Notes: generated by a model from the sequence alone, not told the origin. A stretch of 64,000 bases of DNA from Brevibacterium luteolum (GCF_013004595.1 NZ_JABEMC010000004.1:186001-250000), one strand, 5' to 3'; shown: positions 1-9,778, counted from the stretch's first letter. Program-made: numbers and translations.

Positions 1-100
1 CGCCTCGGTGCTGGCGGGCCGGAAGCTCGCTGACTTCTGCGGATGGCCGGCAACAGGCAGGTGAACTCCTCCTCAATTCTGTGCAGCCGACATGCCTGTG

Positions 101-129
101 GTGACGGGGGCGTAAGAACACGGCATAAT
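101..129 (+). promoter_or_regulatory. candidate promoter of the helD-like gene
   Basis: A -35-like GTGACG (101-106) and a -10-like CATAAT (124-129) are 17 bases apart, giving a leader of about 20 bases. A short dyad, CGGCA at 121-125 and TGCCG at 134-138, overlaps the -10 and could be an operator. No rifampicin-associated-element-like palindrome is apparent upstream. This was read by eye only. Confidence 0.45.
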
Positions 130-154
130 TGATTGCCGACCAGAAAGGCGGAAG

Positions 155-2398
155 GTGAGCGAAGAGACCGAGATCAGCCACGAACAGCAGCACCTCAACA
201 CCGTCTACGCGCGTCTCGACGCGTTGCGTGAGGAGACCGCTGCCAGCCTTAACCACGTGCGCCGGACGCATGTCGGGGGCAACCACCAGAACCGTTCCGA
301 ACGCGATGCCTTCGCAAGCATGTATGAGGATCAGCTCATCCGCCTGCGCAATGCCGAAGAGGGGCTGTGCTTCGGCCGCATCGACACCGTCACCGGCGCC
401 ACAACCTACATCGGGCGCATCGGGATCTCCGCTCAGGACCGCACCCAGCTGCTGATGGACTGGCGGGCCCCGGCCAGCGAGCCGTTCTACCGCGCGACTG
501 CCGAGAACCCAGGTGACCTCACCCGCCGCCGGCACATCGCTACGCGACGCCGCCGAGTCATCAGCGTCGAGGACGATGTCCTCGACCTGTCGGCGCTCAG
601 TGCCCAGCAGCGCGCCGGGCTGCACGGCGAAGGCGCTCTCATCGCCTCCCTCGACGCCCATCGCACCGGCCGGATGGGCGACATCGTCGCAACTATCCAG
701 TCCGAACAGGACCGCATCATCCGCCGTCCCCTCGATCGGCTCGTGGTCGTACAGGGCGGACCGGGGACCGGCAAGACCGCAGTCGCGCTGCACCGCGCGG
801 CCTACCTGCTGTACCAGCACCGGGAGCGCATCGCAAAATCCGGTGTGCTGCTCATCGGGCCCTCGCCGGTATTCCTCAAGTACATCGAGCAGGTGCTGCC
901 CAGCCTCGGTGAGACCGGTGCCGTGCTGCTGACCCCCGGTCAGCTCATGCCCGAGGTCAACGCCACCGCCCACGACACCGCGCCAACGGCTGCGGTCAAG
1001 GGCGACCTGCGGATGGTTGAGGTCATCAAGCGGGCGGTGCGCGCCTACCAGCGGGTGCCCGACGAGCCGCAGCAGCTCAAGACGATCAGCCACACGATCA
1101 CCATGACCCCGGCGATGGTCAAGGAGGCCCAAGACCGGGCACGCCGCAGCGGCAAGCCGCACAACGGGGCGCGCCTGACCTTCGTCAAGCATCTGCTCAG
1201 CCTCCTCGCCGGAGCGCTGGCAGCTGCCAAGCACTACGAGCCCACGCCCGAGGTGCTCGCTGAGCTGACCGACGAGCTGCGCCGGGCCCGCGACGTGCGG
1301 GTGGCGATCAACCTGTGCTGGCTGCCGCTGAGCCCGCGCGGAGTGCTCGATGCCCTGCTGAGCAAGCCGCACCGGCTGGTGCCTGCCGCCGATGGGATCC
1401 TCCGTATCGAGGAGATGGCCCTCATCCGCCGTGCCCGCGGCGGGAAGATCACCGTTGAGGATGTGCCGCTGCTCGACGAGATCGCTGAGCTCATCGGGCC
1501 CAGCAGCGAGGTGCTCGAAGCCCAGGAGCAGGCCGGCACCCCGAATGCGGAGCTGGAGTACGCCCAGGCGGTCCTTGAGATGACCGGCACGGGTGACATG
1601 GTCTCAGCCGAGACGATCTCCCAGCGCTACCAGCAGGACACCGATGAGCGCACGCTGGCCGAACGGGCCGCGCAGGACCGGGAGTGGACCTACGGTCACC
1701 TCGTGGTCGACGAGGCGCAGGAGCTCAGCCCCATGCAGTGGCGGGTGCTGTTCCGGCGGGTGCCGAGCAAATCGGCGACAGTCGTCGGCGATCTTGCCCA
1801 GGCGTCGACGATGGATGCGACCCGCACCTGGTCCTCGGTGCTAGCCCCGCATGTCGGCGATCGCTTCGAGATGGAGGAGCTGACGGTCTCCTACCGGACG
1901 CCCGGACGCATCATGACGGTGGCCAACGAGCTGCTGCAGGAGTACTTCCCGCAGCTCTCCGTGCCTTCACCGGTGCGTGAGGGCACCTATGATCCGCTGG
2001 CTGAGGGCTTCGCCGACATCGAGTCGCTGTGCCGTCAGCTGCCGGAGATCGTACGCAGCGAACGCGCCGAACTCGGCGGCGGCCAGCTGGCTGTCATCGC
2101 GATGCCTGAGCACGTCGATCGTGTCGTGGCGGCGCTGGCATCTGATCCTGATGTCGACTTCGCTGCAGGTCCCGCCGGCATCGATCACGCCGTCGCGGTC
2201 CTCGATCCCAGTGAGGTCCGGGGCCTCGAATTCGACAGCGTCATCATCGTCGATCCGGCCTCGATCGCCCCTGCCGGCAGTGCGGCAGGAGTCGGGCAGC
2301 TGTATGTGTCGCTGACCCGTTCGACGGCACGGCTGAGGATCCTCAGCATCGGCGATTCGGTCCTCGCACCGTTCATCGCAGCAGCGGACCGCACATAA
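155..2398 (+). CDS. helD: HelD/HelR-family RNA polymerase recycling helicase-like ATPase
   Basis: This is a 747-residue UvrD/Rep-like superfamily 1 ATPase of the HelD family, which binds RNA polymerase, clears stalled or nucleic-acid-bound enzyme, and in some actinobacteria (HelR) gives rifampicin tolerance. The N-terminus (about 1-60) is charged and helical, as expected for the arm that enters the RNA polymerase secondary channel. Walker A is GGPGTGKT near residue 201 and Walker B is VVDEAQ near 517. The length matches actinobacterial class II HelD proteins. The start is GTG behind a GGCGGAAG-like ribosome site. The gene is monocistronic, with its own promoter and terminator. The family call is firm. 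A role in rifampicin resistance is inference. Confidence 0.88.
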   Translation: MSEETEISHEQQHLNTVYARLDALREETAASLNHVRRTHVGGNHQNRSERDAFASMYEDQLIRLRNAEEGLCFGRIDTVTGATTYIGRIGISAQDRTQLLMDWRAPASEPFYRATAENPGDLTRRRHIATRRRRVISVEDDVLDLSALSAQQRAGLHGEGALIASLDAHRTGRMGDIVATIQSEQDRIIRRPLDRLVVVQGGPGTGKTAVALHRAAYLLYQHRERIAKSGVLLIGPSPVFLKYIEQVLPSLGETGAVLLTPGQLMPEVNATAHDTAPTAAVKGDLRMVEVIKRAVRAYQRVPDEPQQLKTISHTITMTPAMVKEAQDRARRSGKPHNGARLTFVKHLLSLLAGALAAAKHYEPTPEVLAELTDELRRARDVRVAINLCWLPLSPRGVLDALLSKPHRLVPAADGILRIEEMALIRRARGGKITVEDVPLLDEIAELIGPSSEVLEAQEQAGTPNAELEYAQAVLEMTGTGDMVSAETISQRYQQDTDERTLAERAAQDREWTYGHLVVDEAQELSPMQWRVLFRRVPSKSATVVGDLAQASTMDATRTWSSVLAPHVGDRFEMEELTVSYRTPGRIMTVANELLQEYFPQLSVPSPVREGTYDPLAEGFADIESLCRQLPEIVRSERAELGGGQLAVIAMPEHVDRVVAALASDPDVDFAAGPAGIDHAVAVLDPSEVRGLEFDSVIIVDPASIAPAGSAAGVGQLYVSLTRSTARLRILSIGDSVLAPFIAAADRT

Positions 2399-2408
2399 GA
2401 TCCGTTCG

Positions 2409-2439
2409 CGCCTCGGCAGCCTCATCGGCTGCTGAGGCG
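2409..2439 (+). terminator. terminator hairpin after helD-like gene
   Basis: A 13-bp stem (2409-2421 with 2427-2439, one G-U pair) has a TCATC loop and lies 11 bases after the helD stop codon. The sequence after it (CTCGATCTTT) is moderately T-rich. Confidence 0.65.
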
Positions 2440-2453
2440 CTCGATCTTTGGGG

Positions 2454-2505
2454 CAAATTAAAAGCCGCCCGTGGCGTCGGCTTCCCCTCCGATGCCACAG
2501 GCGGC
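2454..2505 (-). terminator. terminator of the dnaE-hisD-nrdR unit
   Basis: On the minus strand a long interrupted stem (GCCGCC and GTGGC arms pairing across 2464-2505, with single mismatches) is followed directly by TTTTAATTT. This is a textbook intrinsic terminator about 100 bases past the nrdR stop codon. Confidence 0.75.
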
Positions 2506-2528
2506 GTGCGCCTTGGGCGCACGTTTTA
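2506..2528 (+). terminator. second plus-strand terminator in the convergent gap
   Basis: A perfect 7-bp stem (GTGCGCC at 2506-2512, GGCGCAC at 2516-2522) with a TTG loop is followed by GTTTTATCTT. It backs up the terminator at 2409. The rest of the gap to 2607 shows nothing recognisable. Confidence 0.65.
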
Positions 2529-2607
2529 TCTTACACTTACTTCTGGTCGTTTCACGAACCGGATCCAGCTTCTTCTCACAATTCGTTCAGCCGGGTGAGC
2601 GGGATGC

Positions 2608-3066
2608 TCATGCTTCTTCGTCGCGCTCGGCGCGCAGCGATTCGATCGCGGCTTCGAAGTCCTCCAACGAGTCGAAGCTCTGGTAGACGCTGGCGAATCG
2701 CAGGTAGGCGACCTGGTCGAGTTCGCGCAGCGGTTCCAGGATCGCCAGGCCGACCTCGTCGGCCTCGATCTCGGCGATGCCCTGGGAGCGGATCTTCTCC
2801 TCGACCTGCTGGGCGAGTTTGGCCAGATCGTCCTCCCCGACCGGTCGGCCCTGGCATGCTTTGCGCACACCGGCAACGACTTTCTGCCGGGAGAACTCCT
2901 CGGACACGCCTGAGCGCTTGACGACCGACAGGCTGGTGGTTTCCATGGTGGTGAACCGGCGGGAGCACTGCGGGCACTGACGGCGACGGCGGATCGACGA
3001 GCCGTCCTCAGCCGTGCGCGAGTCGACGACGCGTGAGTCAGGGTGGCGGCAGAACGGGCAGTGCAT
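2608..3066 (-). CDS. nrdR: transcriptional repressor NrdR
   Basis: This 152-residue protein is a zinc-ribbon plus ATP-cone repressor that senses ATP/dATP and represses ribonucleotide reductase genes. The zinc ligands are visible: Cys3 and Cys6 in CPFC, and Cys31 and Cys34 in CPQC. The ATP-cone fills about residues 46-136. It begins MHCPFC, exactly as in the family, and its length is typical. Its ATG overlaps the hisD stop by one base (TGATG), so it should be translated by coupling. Placement beside dnaE links dNTP supply to replication. No ribonucleotide reductase gene lies in the window. Confidence 0.95.
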   Translation of the reverse strand: MHCPFCRHPDSRVVDSRTAEDGSSIRRRRQCPQCSRRFTTMETTSLSVVKRSGVSEEFSRQKVVAGVRKACQGRPVGEDDLAKLAQQVEEKIRSQGIAEIEADEVGLAILEPLRELDQVAYLRFASVYQSFDSLEDFEAAIESLRAERDEEA

Positions 3067-4406
3067 CAGGCCTCCATTCCCGGCTTGCCGCGGCGCAGCC
3101 GGACGGCCTCGCCGTGGGCGAGCAGGTCTTCTGCGGCTGCCAGCGTTTCGATGTGGTCGGCGACCTCGGCCAGTGCCGCAGCTGGGTAGTCGATGATCTG
3201 GCTTCCCTTGAGGAAGGACTGCACGCCGAGTGCTGAGGCGTAGGCGGCGGTTCCGCTGGTGGGCAGCACGTGGTTCGACCCGGCGCAGTAGTCGCCGAGG
3301 GCCACCGGTGAGAACGGGCCGATGAACACAGCACCGGCGTTGGTGATCTGCTCGGCTGCTGCCTGCGGGTCGCTGACGAGCACTTCGACATGCTCACCAG
3401 CGTAGGCGTTGACGACGGCCAGCCCGGCCTGCCGGGAGGCGACCTTGAGGATCGCGGACTGCTCCCCGGAAAGTGCGGTGCGGATGCGTTCGGAATGCGC
3501 AGCAGCAGCTGCCTGGCGCGCGATCTCCTGCTGCACGGCGTCGATGAGGTCCTGGCTCTCGGTGACGAGCACGGAGGCGGCCATCGGGTCGTGTTCGGCC
3601 TGGCTGATGAGATCGGCTGCCACAAGTGCTGGGTCTGCGGTGTCGTCGGCGAGGATGATGATCTCAGTCGGGCCGGCGATCGTGTCGATGCCGACGACTG
3701 AGCGCACCCGTGCCTTGGCGGCTGCGACGAAGGCGTTGCCGGGTCCGGTGATGAGGTCGACCGGTTCGAGTTCTTCGCCGTCGTCGAATCCGTGGGCCAG
3801 TGCGGCGACAGACTGGGCGCCTCCCATGGCCCACACCTCGTCGATGCCGAGCAGGGCGGCAGCGGCGAGCACTGTCGGGTGGGGCAGGCCGTTGGCCTGC
3901 GGGGGCGAGACAATGGCGATCGAGTCGACGCCGGCGGCCTGGGCGGGAACAGCGTTCATGATGACGGTCGAGGGGTAGACGGCCAGCCCCCCGGGGACGT
4001 AGAGGCCGACGCGTTCGACCGGCAGCCAGCGCGATGTCACGGAGCCGCCGCCGGAGAATGTCGTCGTGGCTGAGGAACGCCGATCGTTCTCAGCGACTTC
4101 CCGGCAGCGGCGGATGGTCTCCTCCAGTGCTGCGCGCAGTCCGGCATCGAGGTTCTCGCAGGCAGCGGTGAGCTCCTCGGCGGGCACGCGCAGCAGGTCC
4201 GGGCTGACGGAGTCGAACTTCTGTGTGTACTCCAGCACGGCAGCGCGGCCGCGGGTCTCGACGTCGTCGACGATCGGGATGACCGCCTCGGCTGCGGAGG
4301 CTGAATCGAGGCGGGCACGCGGCACGGACCGGCGCAGCGTGCGGCGGTCGAGCGGCGTGTCGGTGAGGTCGAGGACATTCATGAGCGCGTGAGTCACGCG
4401 CTCCAT
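3066..4406 (-). CDS. hisD: histidinol dehydrogenase
   Basis: HisD catalyses the last two steps of histidine synthesis, NAD-dependent oxidation of L-histidinol to L-histidine, at a zinc site. The 446-residue product carries the family blocks [20 protein letters not shown] and NHVLPTSG at the expected places. I chose the ATG at 4406 because AGAGGA lies about 6 bases upstream. A second ATG at 4382 (MNVLDL) is also possible and has no ribosome site. The gene sits apart from any other his genes, between dnaE and nrdR. A near-perfect 21-bp palindrome lies between the two candidate start codons. Confidence 0.93.
   Translation of the reverse strand: MERVTHALMNVLDLTDTPLDRRTLRRSVPRARLDSASAAEAVIPIVDDVETRGRAAVLEYTQKFDSVSPDLLRVPAEELTAACENLDAGLRAALEETIRRCREVAENDRRSSATTTFSGGGSVTSRWLPVERVGLYVPGGLAVYPSTVIMNAVPAQAAGVDSIAIVSPPQANGLPHPTVLAAAALLGIDEVWAMGGAQSVAALAHGFDDGEELEPVDLITGPGNAFVAAAKARVRSVVGIDTIAGPTEIIILADDTADPALVAADLISQAEHDPMAASVLVTESQDLIDAVQQEIARQAAAAAHSERIRTALSGEQSAILKVASRQAGLAVVNAYAGEHVEVLVSDPQAAAEQITNAGAVFIGPFSPVALGDYCAGSNHVLPTSGTAAYASALGVQSFLKGSQIIDYPAAALAEVADHIETLAAAEDLLAHGEAVRLRRGKPGMEA
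4383..4403. repeat. 21-bp palindrome inside the hisD translation start
   Basis: GAGCGCGTGA (4383-4392) and TCACGCGCTC (4394-4403) are exact inverted copies around one base. In the mRNA this could fold as an 8-bp stem with a 5-base loop between the two candidate hisD start codons, or it could be a protein site in DNA. Confidence 0.5.
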
Positions 4407-4473
4407 TCTACGTCCTCTGCTTTCCTGCCGTCCGGTGCCCCAAGCTGCGAGAAGGTGCGGCCGCTGCTGTCGA

Positions 4474-7400
4474 TCAGAAGATCGACGTGGTTGCTGGGGT
4501 GGTGAGGCAGCTGGGTCCGAGCAGGCCCTTGAGATCGCCGAACAGGCTCGGGTCTGCTGTCACCCGCAGGCCGCGGTCGAGACGCATGATCGTCGTGCGG
4601 TCGCGGTTCGTCAGGCACAGCCGCACCTCGGTCTGTCCGGGGTTGGCCTGCAGGATCATCTTGAGGTTCTCGACGAGGTCCGGTGTGCAGCGTTCGACCG
4701 GCATCGACACGTACAGCGGCCGGTCGGCGCGGTCGGTGACGTCCGGGATCGTCATCGACATCGCCATGAGCGAGGTCGGCCGGTCATCGGAGCGGCGGAT
4801 GCGGCCGGTGACGGTGATGACGAGGTCATTGGTCAGCAGGGTGGCCACCGGCTCGTAGGTGTCGCCGAAGAACATCACCTCCATGCTCGCTTCGAGGTCT
4901 TCGATCGTGACGATCGCGTACGGGCGACCGGAGTTCTTCGAGACCTTCCGCGAGACCTGGGTGATCATGCCGCAGATCTTTGTCTGGGATCCATCCTGGC
5001 GCTTATTCTCCGGGTCGAGCAGCTGCGCGATCGAACCCTCGGATTCTGACTGCAGGATGTCCTCGAGCCCGTTGAGCGGATGGTCGGAGACGTAGAGACC
5101 GAGCATCTCGCGCTCGAAGGCCAGCAGCTCCTTCTTCTCCCACTCGGTGCGCTCGGGGATCTTGACGGCAAAGCTCGACTCGTCCTCTTCGCCGAGGCCG
5201 GCGAACAGGTCGAACTGGCCTGCGGCCTCCTGGCGCTTGACGCCGATGACAGCATCGACTGCTTCTTCGTGGATCTCAACAAGGCTGCGCCGGTTGTGGT
5301 CGAGGGAGTCGAAAGCGCCGGCCTTGATGAGCGATTCGATGGTGCGCTTGTTGCACACCTGGCTGGGCACCTTGTCGAGGAAGTCGTTGAAGGAGGTGAA
5401 CTTCCCCTTCTCCTGCCGGGCGTCGACGATGCCTTGGACAACGTTGGTGCCGACATTGCGGACTGCTCCCATGCCGAAGCGGATGTCGTCGCCGACTGGG
5501 GTGAAGTTGTTGGCTGATTCGTTGACGTCCGGTGGCAGCACGGTGATGTGCATGCGCCGGCACTCGCTGAGGTAGAGAGCCAGCTTGTCCTTGTTGTCCC
5601 CGACTGAGGTCAGCAGGGCTGCCATGTACTCGGCCGGGTAGTGGGCCTTGAGGTAGGCCGTCCAGTAGGACACGAGCCCGTAGGCGGCCGAGTGGGCCTT
5701 GTTGAAGGCGTAGTCGGAGAAGGGCAGCAGGATGTCCCACAGTGCTTGCGCAGCCTCTTCGGAGTAGCCGCGTTCCTTCATGCCGCCGAAGAACCCGACC
5801 TGCTGCTTGTCCAGCTCGGCTTTCTTCTTCTTGCCCATCGCGCGACGCAGAATGTCTGCCTGACCGAGTGAGTAGCCGGCCACCTTCTGCGCGATCGCCA
5901 TCACCTGCTCCTGATAGATGATGAGGCCGTAGGTGGTGTCGAGGATCTCGGCCAGCGGTTCGGCGAGCTCAGGGTGGATCGGAGTGATCTCCTGCAGGCC
6001 GTTCTTGCGCAGCGCGAAGTTCGTGTGCGAGTCGGCACCCATCGGGCCGGGACGGTACAGCGCGATCGTTGCGGAGATGTCTTCGAAGTTGTCCGGGCGC
6101 ATCATGCGCAGCAGGCCGCGCAGTCCACCGCCGTCGAGCTGGAAGACTCCCAGCGTGTCACCACGGGAGAGCAGCTTGTACGACTCCGCATCGTCAAGGG
6201 CCAGATGTTCGAGGTCGAGATCGAAGTCCTTGTTCAGCCGGATGTTCTCGATCGCATCGGAGATGATCGTGAGGTTGCGCAGGCCGAGGAAGTCCATCTT
6301 GATGAGGCCGAGGCCCTCACAGGTGGGGTAGTCGAACTGCGTAATGACCTGGCCGTCCTGGAACCGGCGCATGATCGGGATGACGTCGATGATCGGGTCA
6401 GAGGACATGATGACCCCGGCGGCGTGCACGCCCCACCCGCGCTTGAGGCCTTCAAGGCCCTTGGCGGTCTCGAAGGTCTCCCGCGCCTCGGGGTCGGTTT
6501 CCAGCAGTTCGCGGAACTCCCCTGCCTCGCCGTAGCGCGGTGCTTTGGGCTCTTCGATATCGGCCAGCGGGATGTCCTTGGCCATGACTGCCGGTGGCAG
6601 CGCCTTCGTCAGCTTCTCGCCGAGGGAGAACGGCTTGCCCATGATGCGGGCGGAGTCCTTGAGCGCCTGCTTGGTCTTGATGGTGCCGTAGGTGACGATC
6701 ATTGCTACGCGCTCGTCGCCGTACTTCTCGGTGACGTAGTCGATGACTTCGCCGCGGCGGCGATCATCGAAGTCGACGTCGAAGTCGGGCATCGACACAC
6801 GGTCGGGGTTGAGGAACCGCTCGAAGATCAGTCCGTGCTCCAGCGGGTCGAGGTCGGTGATGCGCAGGGCGTAGGCGACCATCGAACCGGCACCCGAACC
6901 GCGGCCGGGGCCCACGCGGATGCCGTTCTCCTTCGACCAGTTGATGAAGTCGGCGACGACGAGGAAGTAGCCGGGGAAGCCCATCGAGATGATGACGTCG
7001 AGCTCGTAGTCGGCCTGTTTGCGCACATCGTCGGAGATGCCGTTGGGGTAGCGGTAGTGCAGGCCCTTCTCGACTTCCTTGACCAGCCATGAGGTCTCGT
7101 CCTCACCGGGCGGGCAGGGGAACTGGGGCATGTAGTTGGCGCTGGTGTCGAAGGAGATCTCGCAGCGTTCGGCGATCTCGAGGGTGTTGTTGCACGCCTC
7201 GGGCATCTCCTTGAACAGTGCGCGCATCTCCGCTGGCGTCTTGAGGTAGTAGCCGGAGCCGGAGAAGGCGAAGCGGCTGCCGCCCTGGTCGTAGGTCGGT
7301 TCGATGAGCTTCGAACCCGACTGCAGGGCCAGCAGCGCTTCGTGGGCCTTGGCGTCGGATTCGTGGGTGTAGTGCAGGTCGTTGGTGGCCACCAGCGGCA

Positions 7401-8046
7401 GGCCGAGATCCTTCGACAGGCGCAGCAGATCCTTGACCACACGGCGCTCGATCGTCAGGCCGTGGTCCATGATCTCGCAATAGTAGTTGTCCTTGCCGAA
7501 GATGTCGCGGAACTCCGATGCGGCCTTGACGGCTTCGTCGTACTGGCCCAGCCGCAGTCGCGTCTGCACCTCGCCTGAGGGGCAGCCGGTGGTGGCGATG
7601 AGGCCCTCGGAGTAGGTGTTGAGCAGTTCGCGGTCCAGGCGCGGGTACTTGGCGAATGCGGAGTCGAGGCTGGCCAGCGAGGAGGCCTTGAAGAGGTTGC
7701 GCATGCCGGTGTTGTTCTCCGCCAGCAGCGTCTTGTGCGTGTAGGCGCCGCCGCCGGAAACGTCGTCGCCGCGCTGGCTCTCATCGGTGCGCCACTTCAC
7801 ACGGGTCTTGTCGGTGCGTGCGGTGCCGGGAGTCAGGTACGCCTCGACGCCGATGATCGGCTTGATGCCGGCGTCGGTGGCCTGCTTCCAGAAGTCGAAG
7901 GCGCCGAAGAGGTAGCCGTGGTCGGTGGTGGCGATGGCGTTCATCCCCGAGGCCCTCGTCGCCTGCATCAGGTCGCCCAGGCGGGCGGCTCCATCGAGCA
8001 TCGAGTACTCGGTGTGCACGTGCAGATGTACGAAATCCTCAGCCAC
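4474..8046 (-). CDS. dnaE: DNA polymerase III subunit alpha (DnaE1 type)
   Basis: This is the replicative polymerase catalytic subunit, 1190 residues, the normal length. The N-terminal PHP domain keeps its metal ligands (HLHVHTEY at residues 7-14, TTDHG, GVEAY, NDLHY), so PHP proofreading as in M. tuberculosis DnaE1 is plausible. The polymerase acidic motif PDFDVDFDD is near residues 418-427. Helix-hairpin-helix and OB-fold regions follow (YAIVTIEDLEASMEVMFF in the OB part). It starts at GTG behind AAAGAGGA. The stop at 4474 leaves about 67 bases before hisD, so the three genes are probably one transcript ending at the terminator near 2460. Confidence 0.97.
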   Translation of the reverse strand: MAEDFVHLHVHTEYSMLDGAARLGDLMQATRASGMNAIATTDHGYLFGAFDFWKQATDAGIKPIIGVEAYLTPGTARTDKTRVKWRTDESQRGDDVSGGGAYTHKTLLAENNTGMRNLFKASSLASLDSAFAKYPRLDRELLNTYSEGLIATTGCPSGEVQTRLRLGQYDEAVKAASEFRDIFGKDNYYCEIMDHGLTIERRVVKDLLRLSKDLGLPLVATNDLHYTHESDAKAHEALLALQSGSKLIEPTYDQGGSRFAFSGSGYYLKTPAEMRALFKEMPEACNNTLEIAERCEISFDTSANYMPQFPCPPGEDETSWLVKEVEKGLHYRYPNGISDDVRKQADYELDVIISMGFPGYFLVVADFINWSKENGIRVGPGRGSGAGSMVAYALRITDLDPLEHGLIFERFLNPDRVSMPDFDVDFDDRRRGEVIDYVTEKYGDERVAMIVTYGTIKTKQALKDSARIMGKPFSLGEKLTKALPPAVMAKDIPLADIEEPKAPRYGEAGEFRELLETDPEARETFETAKGLEGLKRGWGVHAAGVIMSSDPIIDVIPIMRRFQDGQVITQFDYPTCEGLGLIKMDFLGLRNLTIISDAIENIRLNKDFDLDLEHLALDDAESYKLLSRGDTLGVFQLDGGGLRGLLRMMRPDNFEDISATIALYRPGPMGADSHTNFALRKNGLQEITPIHPELAEPLAEILDTTYGLIIYQEQVMAIAQKVAGYSLGQADILRRAMGKKKKAELDKQQVGFFGGMKERGYSEEAAQALWDILLPFSDYAFNKAHSAAYGLVSYWTAYLKAHYPAEYMAALLTSVGDNKDKLALYLSECRRMHITVLPPDVNESANNFTPVGDDIRFGMGAVRNVGTNVVQGIVDARQEKGKFTSFNDFLDKVPSQVCNKRTIESLIKAGAFDSLDHNRRSLVEIHEEAVDAVIGVKRQEAAGQFDLFAGLGEEDESSFAVKIPERTEWEKKELLAFEREMLGLYVSDHPLNGLEDILQSESEGSIAQLLDPENKRQDGSQTKICGMITQVSRKVSKNSGRPYAIVTIEDLEASMEVMFFGDTYEPVATLLTNDLVITVTGRIRRSDDRPTSLMAMSMTIPDVTDRADRPLYVSMPVERCTPDLVENLKMILQANPGQTEVRLCLTNRDRTTIMRLDRGLRVTADPSLFGDLKGLLGPSCLTTPATTSIF

Positions 8047-8149
8047 GGATCCTCTTTCTCACAGTCGGCATGTCCCGCTCCCGGCGACTCACACCAGTCT
8101 ATCGATCGTCACGGACATCGCGGCTGTGAGATGGGCCCGTTTCGCTCGT

Positions 8150-9079
8150 TCACCCCTGGGCGACGCGCAACAGGTCGAGCGCGGTCTGCAGATCTTCCGG
8201 ATAGTCGCTGGTGAACTCGACCCACTCCCCTGTCTCGGGGTGGGTGAACCCGAGTTCGACAGCGTGCAGCCACTGGCGTTCGAGTCCGAGCTTCTTCGCC
8301 AGCACCGGGTCGGCGCCGTAGGGCAGGTCACCGCAGCATGGGTGCTTGGTGGCGGCCATGTGGACGCGGATCTGGTGGGTGCGGCCGGTCTCCAACTGGA
8401 CTTCGAGCAGGGTTGCCGAGCGGTACGCTTCGATGACTTCGTAGTGGGTCACGGCGTGTTTGCCGTCGGTGCGCACGGCGTAGAGCCCGTCGCGGCGCAG
8501 GTTGCGTCCGATCGGCGCTTCGATCGTGCCGATGACAGGATCGGGAAGTCCCTGGACGAGCGCGTGGTAGGTCTTCTTGACGGTGCGCTGCTTGAACGCC
8601 CGCTTAAGCACGGAGTAGGCGTGTTCGCCTTTGGCCACGACCATGACACCGGAGGTGCCGACGTCGAGGCGGTGGACGATGCCCTGGCGTTCGGCCGCGC
8701 CCGAGGTGGCGATGTCGTATCCGGCGGCGACGAGACCGCCGATGGCGGTCGGGCCGTGCCATCCTGCCGCTGAGTGGGCGGCGACACCGATCGGCTTGTC
8801 GATGACGACGAACGCGTCGTCATCGTAGATGATCTTCATGCCCGGCACCGGTTCGGCGTCGATGCCCAGCGGTTCGGGCTCGGCTGGCATCTGCACGTCG
8901 ATGCGGGAGCCGGCGATGAGGCGCTCGGACTTGCCGACGACGGTGTCGTTGACGCGCACGCCGTCATCGGCGGCGATGGCAGCTGCTGCCGACCGGGACA
9001 GGCCGAGCAGCCGGCTGAGGGCCACATCGACCCGTTCGCCTTCGAGACCTTCGGGAACGAGGAATGATCGCTCGGTCAT
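8150..9079 (-). CDS. rluD: RluA/RluD-family 23S rRNA pseudouridine synthase
   Basis: The 309-residue enzyme isomerises uridines in 23S rRNA. An S4 RNA-binding region occupies the first 60-70 residues and the catalytic motif HRLDVGTSG (Asp near residue 138) is intact. The ATG at 9079 overlaps the lspA stop as ATGA. The longer in-frame extension to 9355 only reads through the lspA gene in another frame and is not part of the protein. lspA-rluD-dnaE order is common in actinobacteria. The exact modified base cannot be told from sequence. Confidence 0.93.
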   Translation of the reverse strand: MTERSFLVPEGLEGERVDVALSRLLGLSRSAAAAIAADDGVRVNDTVVGKSERLIAGSRIDVQMPAEPEPLGIDAEPVPGMKIIYDDDAFVVIDKPIGVAAHSAAGWHGPTAIGGLVAAGYDIATSGAAERQGIVHRLDVGTSGVMVVAKGEHAYSVLKRAFKQRTVKKTYHALVQGLPDPVIGTIEAPIGRNLRRDGLYAVRTDGKHAVTHYEVIEAYRSATLLEVQLETGRTHQIRVHMAATKHPCCGDLPYGADPVLAKKLGLERQWLHAVELGFTHPETGEWVEFTSDYPEDLQTALDLLRVAQG

Positions 9080-9630
9080 GGCTGCGCTCGCGCCTCCTCT
9101 GTAGGGGTGTCGTAGTCGCCGCCGGATGACTGGTCGTCTCCGGCGGCGGTGCCGTCGACGCCGATGTTGCGCAGGGTCGTGAGCACGATGGTCACAGCGG
9201 CAGCCGAGATTGCGATGTCGGCGACGTTGCAGACGAAGAAGTACAGGTCGATGAAGTCGACGACGGCGCCGTGGAAGAAGCCCGGTGGCCGAAACAGCCG
9301 GTCGACGAGGTTTCCGGTCAGGCCGCCGAGCAGCATTCCCAGGCCGGCCGTCCATGCGCGGGAGCCGAGCTTGCGGCTGACGACGAGGATGGCGATGAAG
9401 ACGCCGATGGCGATGAGAGCGAACAGCCAGGTGGTGTTCTCTCCCATGCCGAGGGCGGCACCGGGATTGCGGTAGAACGTGAAGCCGGCGAGTTCGCCGA
9501 TGACCGGGATGCGCTCACGGCCTTCGAGGGTCTGAACGGCGATGAATTTCGTCAGCTGGTCGACGGCGAGCACGGCGATGGCGATGGCGAACAGCACGAT
9601 GCGCAGACGTCGGTTGCTCGTCTGCGGCAC
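9076..9630 (-). CDS. lspA: lipoprotein signal peptidase (signal peptidase II)
   Basis: LspA is an inner-membrane aspartyl peptidase that removes signal peptides from prolipoproteins. Four membrane segments and both catalytic-Asp blocks, GNLVDRL and CNVADI, are present. I chose the GTG at 9630 (184 residues) because AGGAGG sits six bases upstream. A longer reading to 9702 adds a non-homologous head and runs into a hairpin. It is coupled to rluD by ATGA. The lipoprotein at 35.7 kb is one probable substrate. Confidence 0.93.
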   Translation of the reverse strand: MPQTSNRRLRIVLFAIAIAVLAVDQLTKFIAVQTLEGRERIPVIGELAGFTFYRNPGAALGMGENTTWLFALIAIGVFIAILVVSRKLGSRAWTAGLGMLLGGLTGNLVDRLFRPPGFFHGAVVDFIDLYFFVCNVADIAISAAAVTIVLTTLRNIGVDGTAAGDDQSSGGDYDTPTEEARAQP

Positions 9631-9700
9631 GGGTGTCCTCCTCGGTTCGGCGATACAGCTGTCCATCATACCGATGACCGGCAGCTTCGCACACACGCGC

Positions 9701-9732
9701 AACGGCCGGCCGCCTCATGGCGGCCGGCCGTT
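9701..9732 (-). terminator. perfect 14-bp hairpin between divIVA and lspA
   Basis: 9701-9714 and 9719-9732 are exact inverted copies around TCAT. It lies about 45 bases past the divIVA stop and 70 bases before the lspA start, so it probably ends or attenuates divIVA transcripts. There is no U-tract, as is common in high-GC actinobacteria. Confidence 0.65.
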
Positions 9733-9778
9733 CCGGCTGGACCTTGTGACTCAGCGTGGGTGAGTCATCTCAGGTGCC

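Noticed and set aside
1..62. Possible tail of a plus-strand gene ending at a TGA near position 60
   Set aside because: About 20 codons are open to the window edge, but there is no recognisable motif. Another frame also ends nearby, so no call can be supported.
1..154. Rifampicin-associated element upstream of the helD-like gene
   Set aside because: No long palindrome of that type is visible. Only a 5-bp dyad overlaps the -10.
5974..7092. 372-codon open frame opposite dnaE
   Set aside because: It is antisense to a strongly conserved enzyme, with low-complexity Val/Asp/Arg composition typical of shadow frames.
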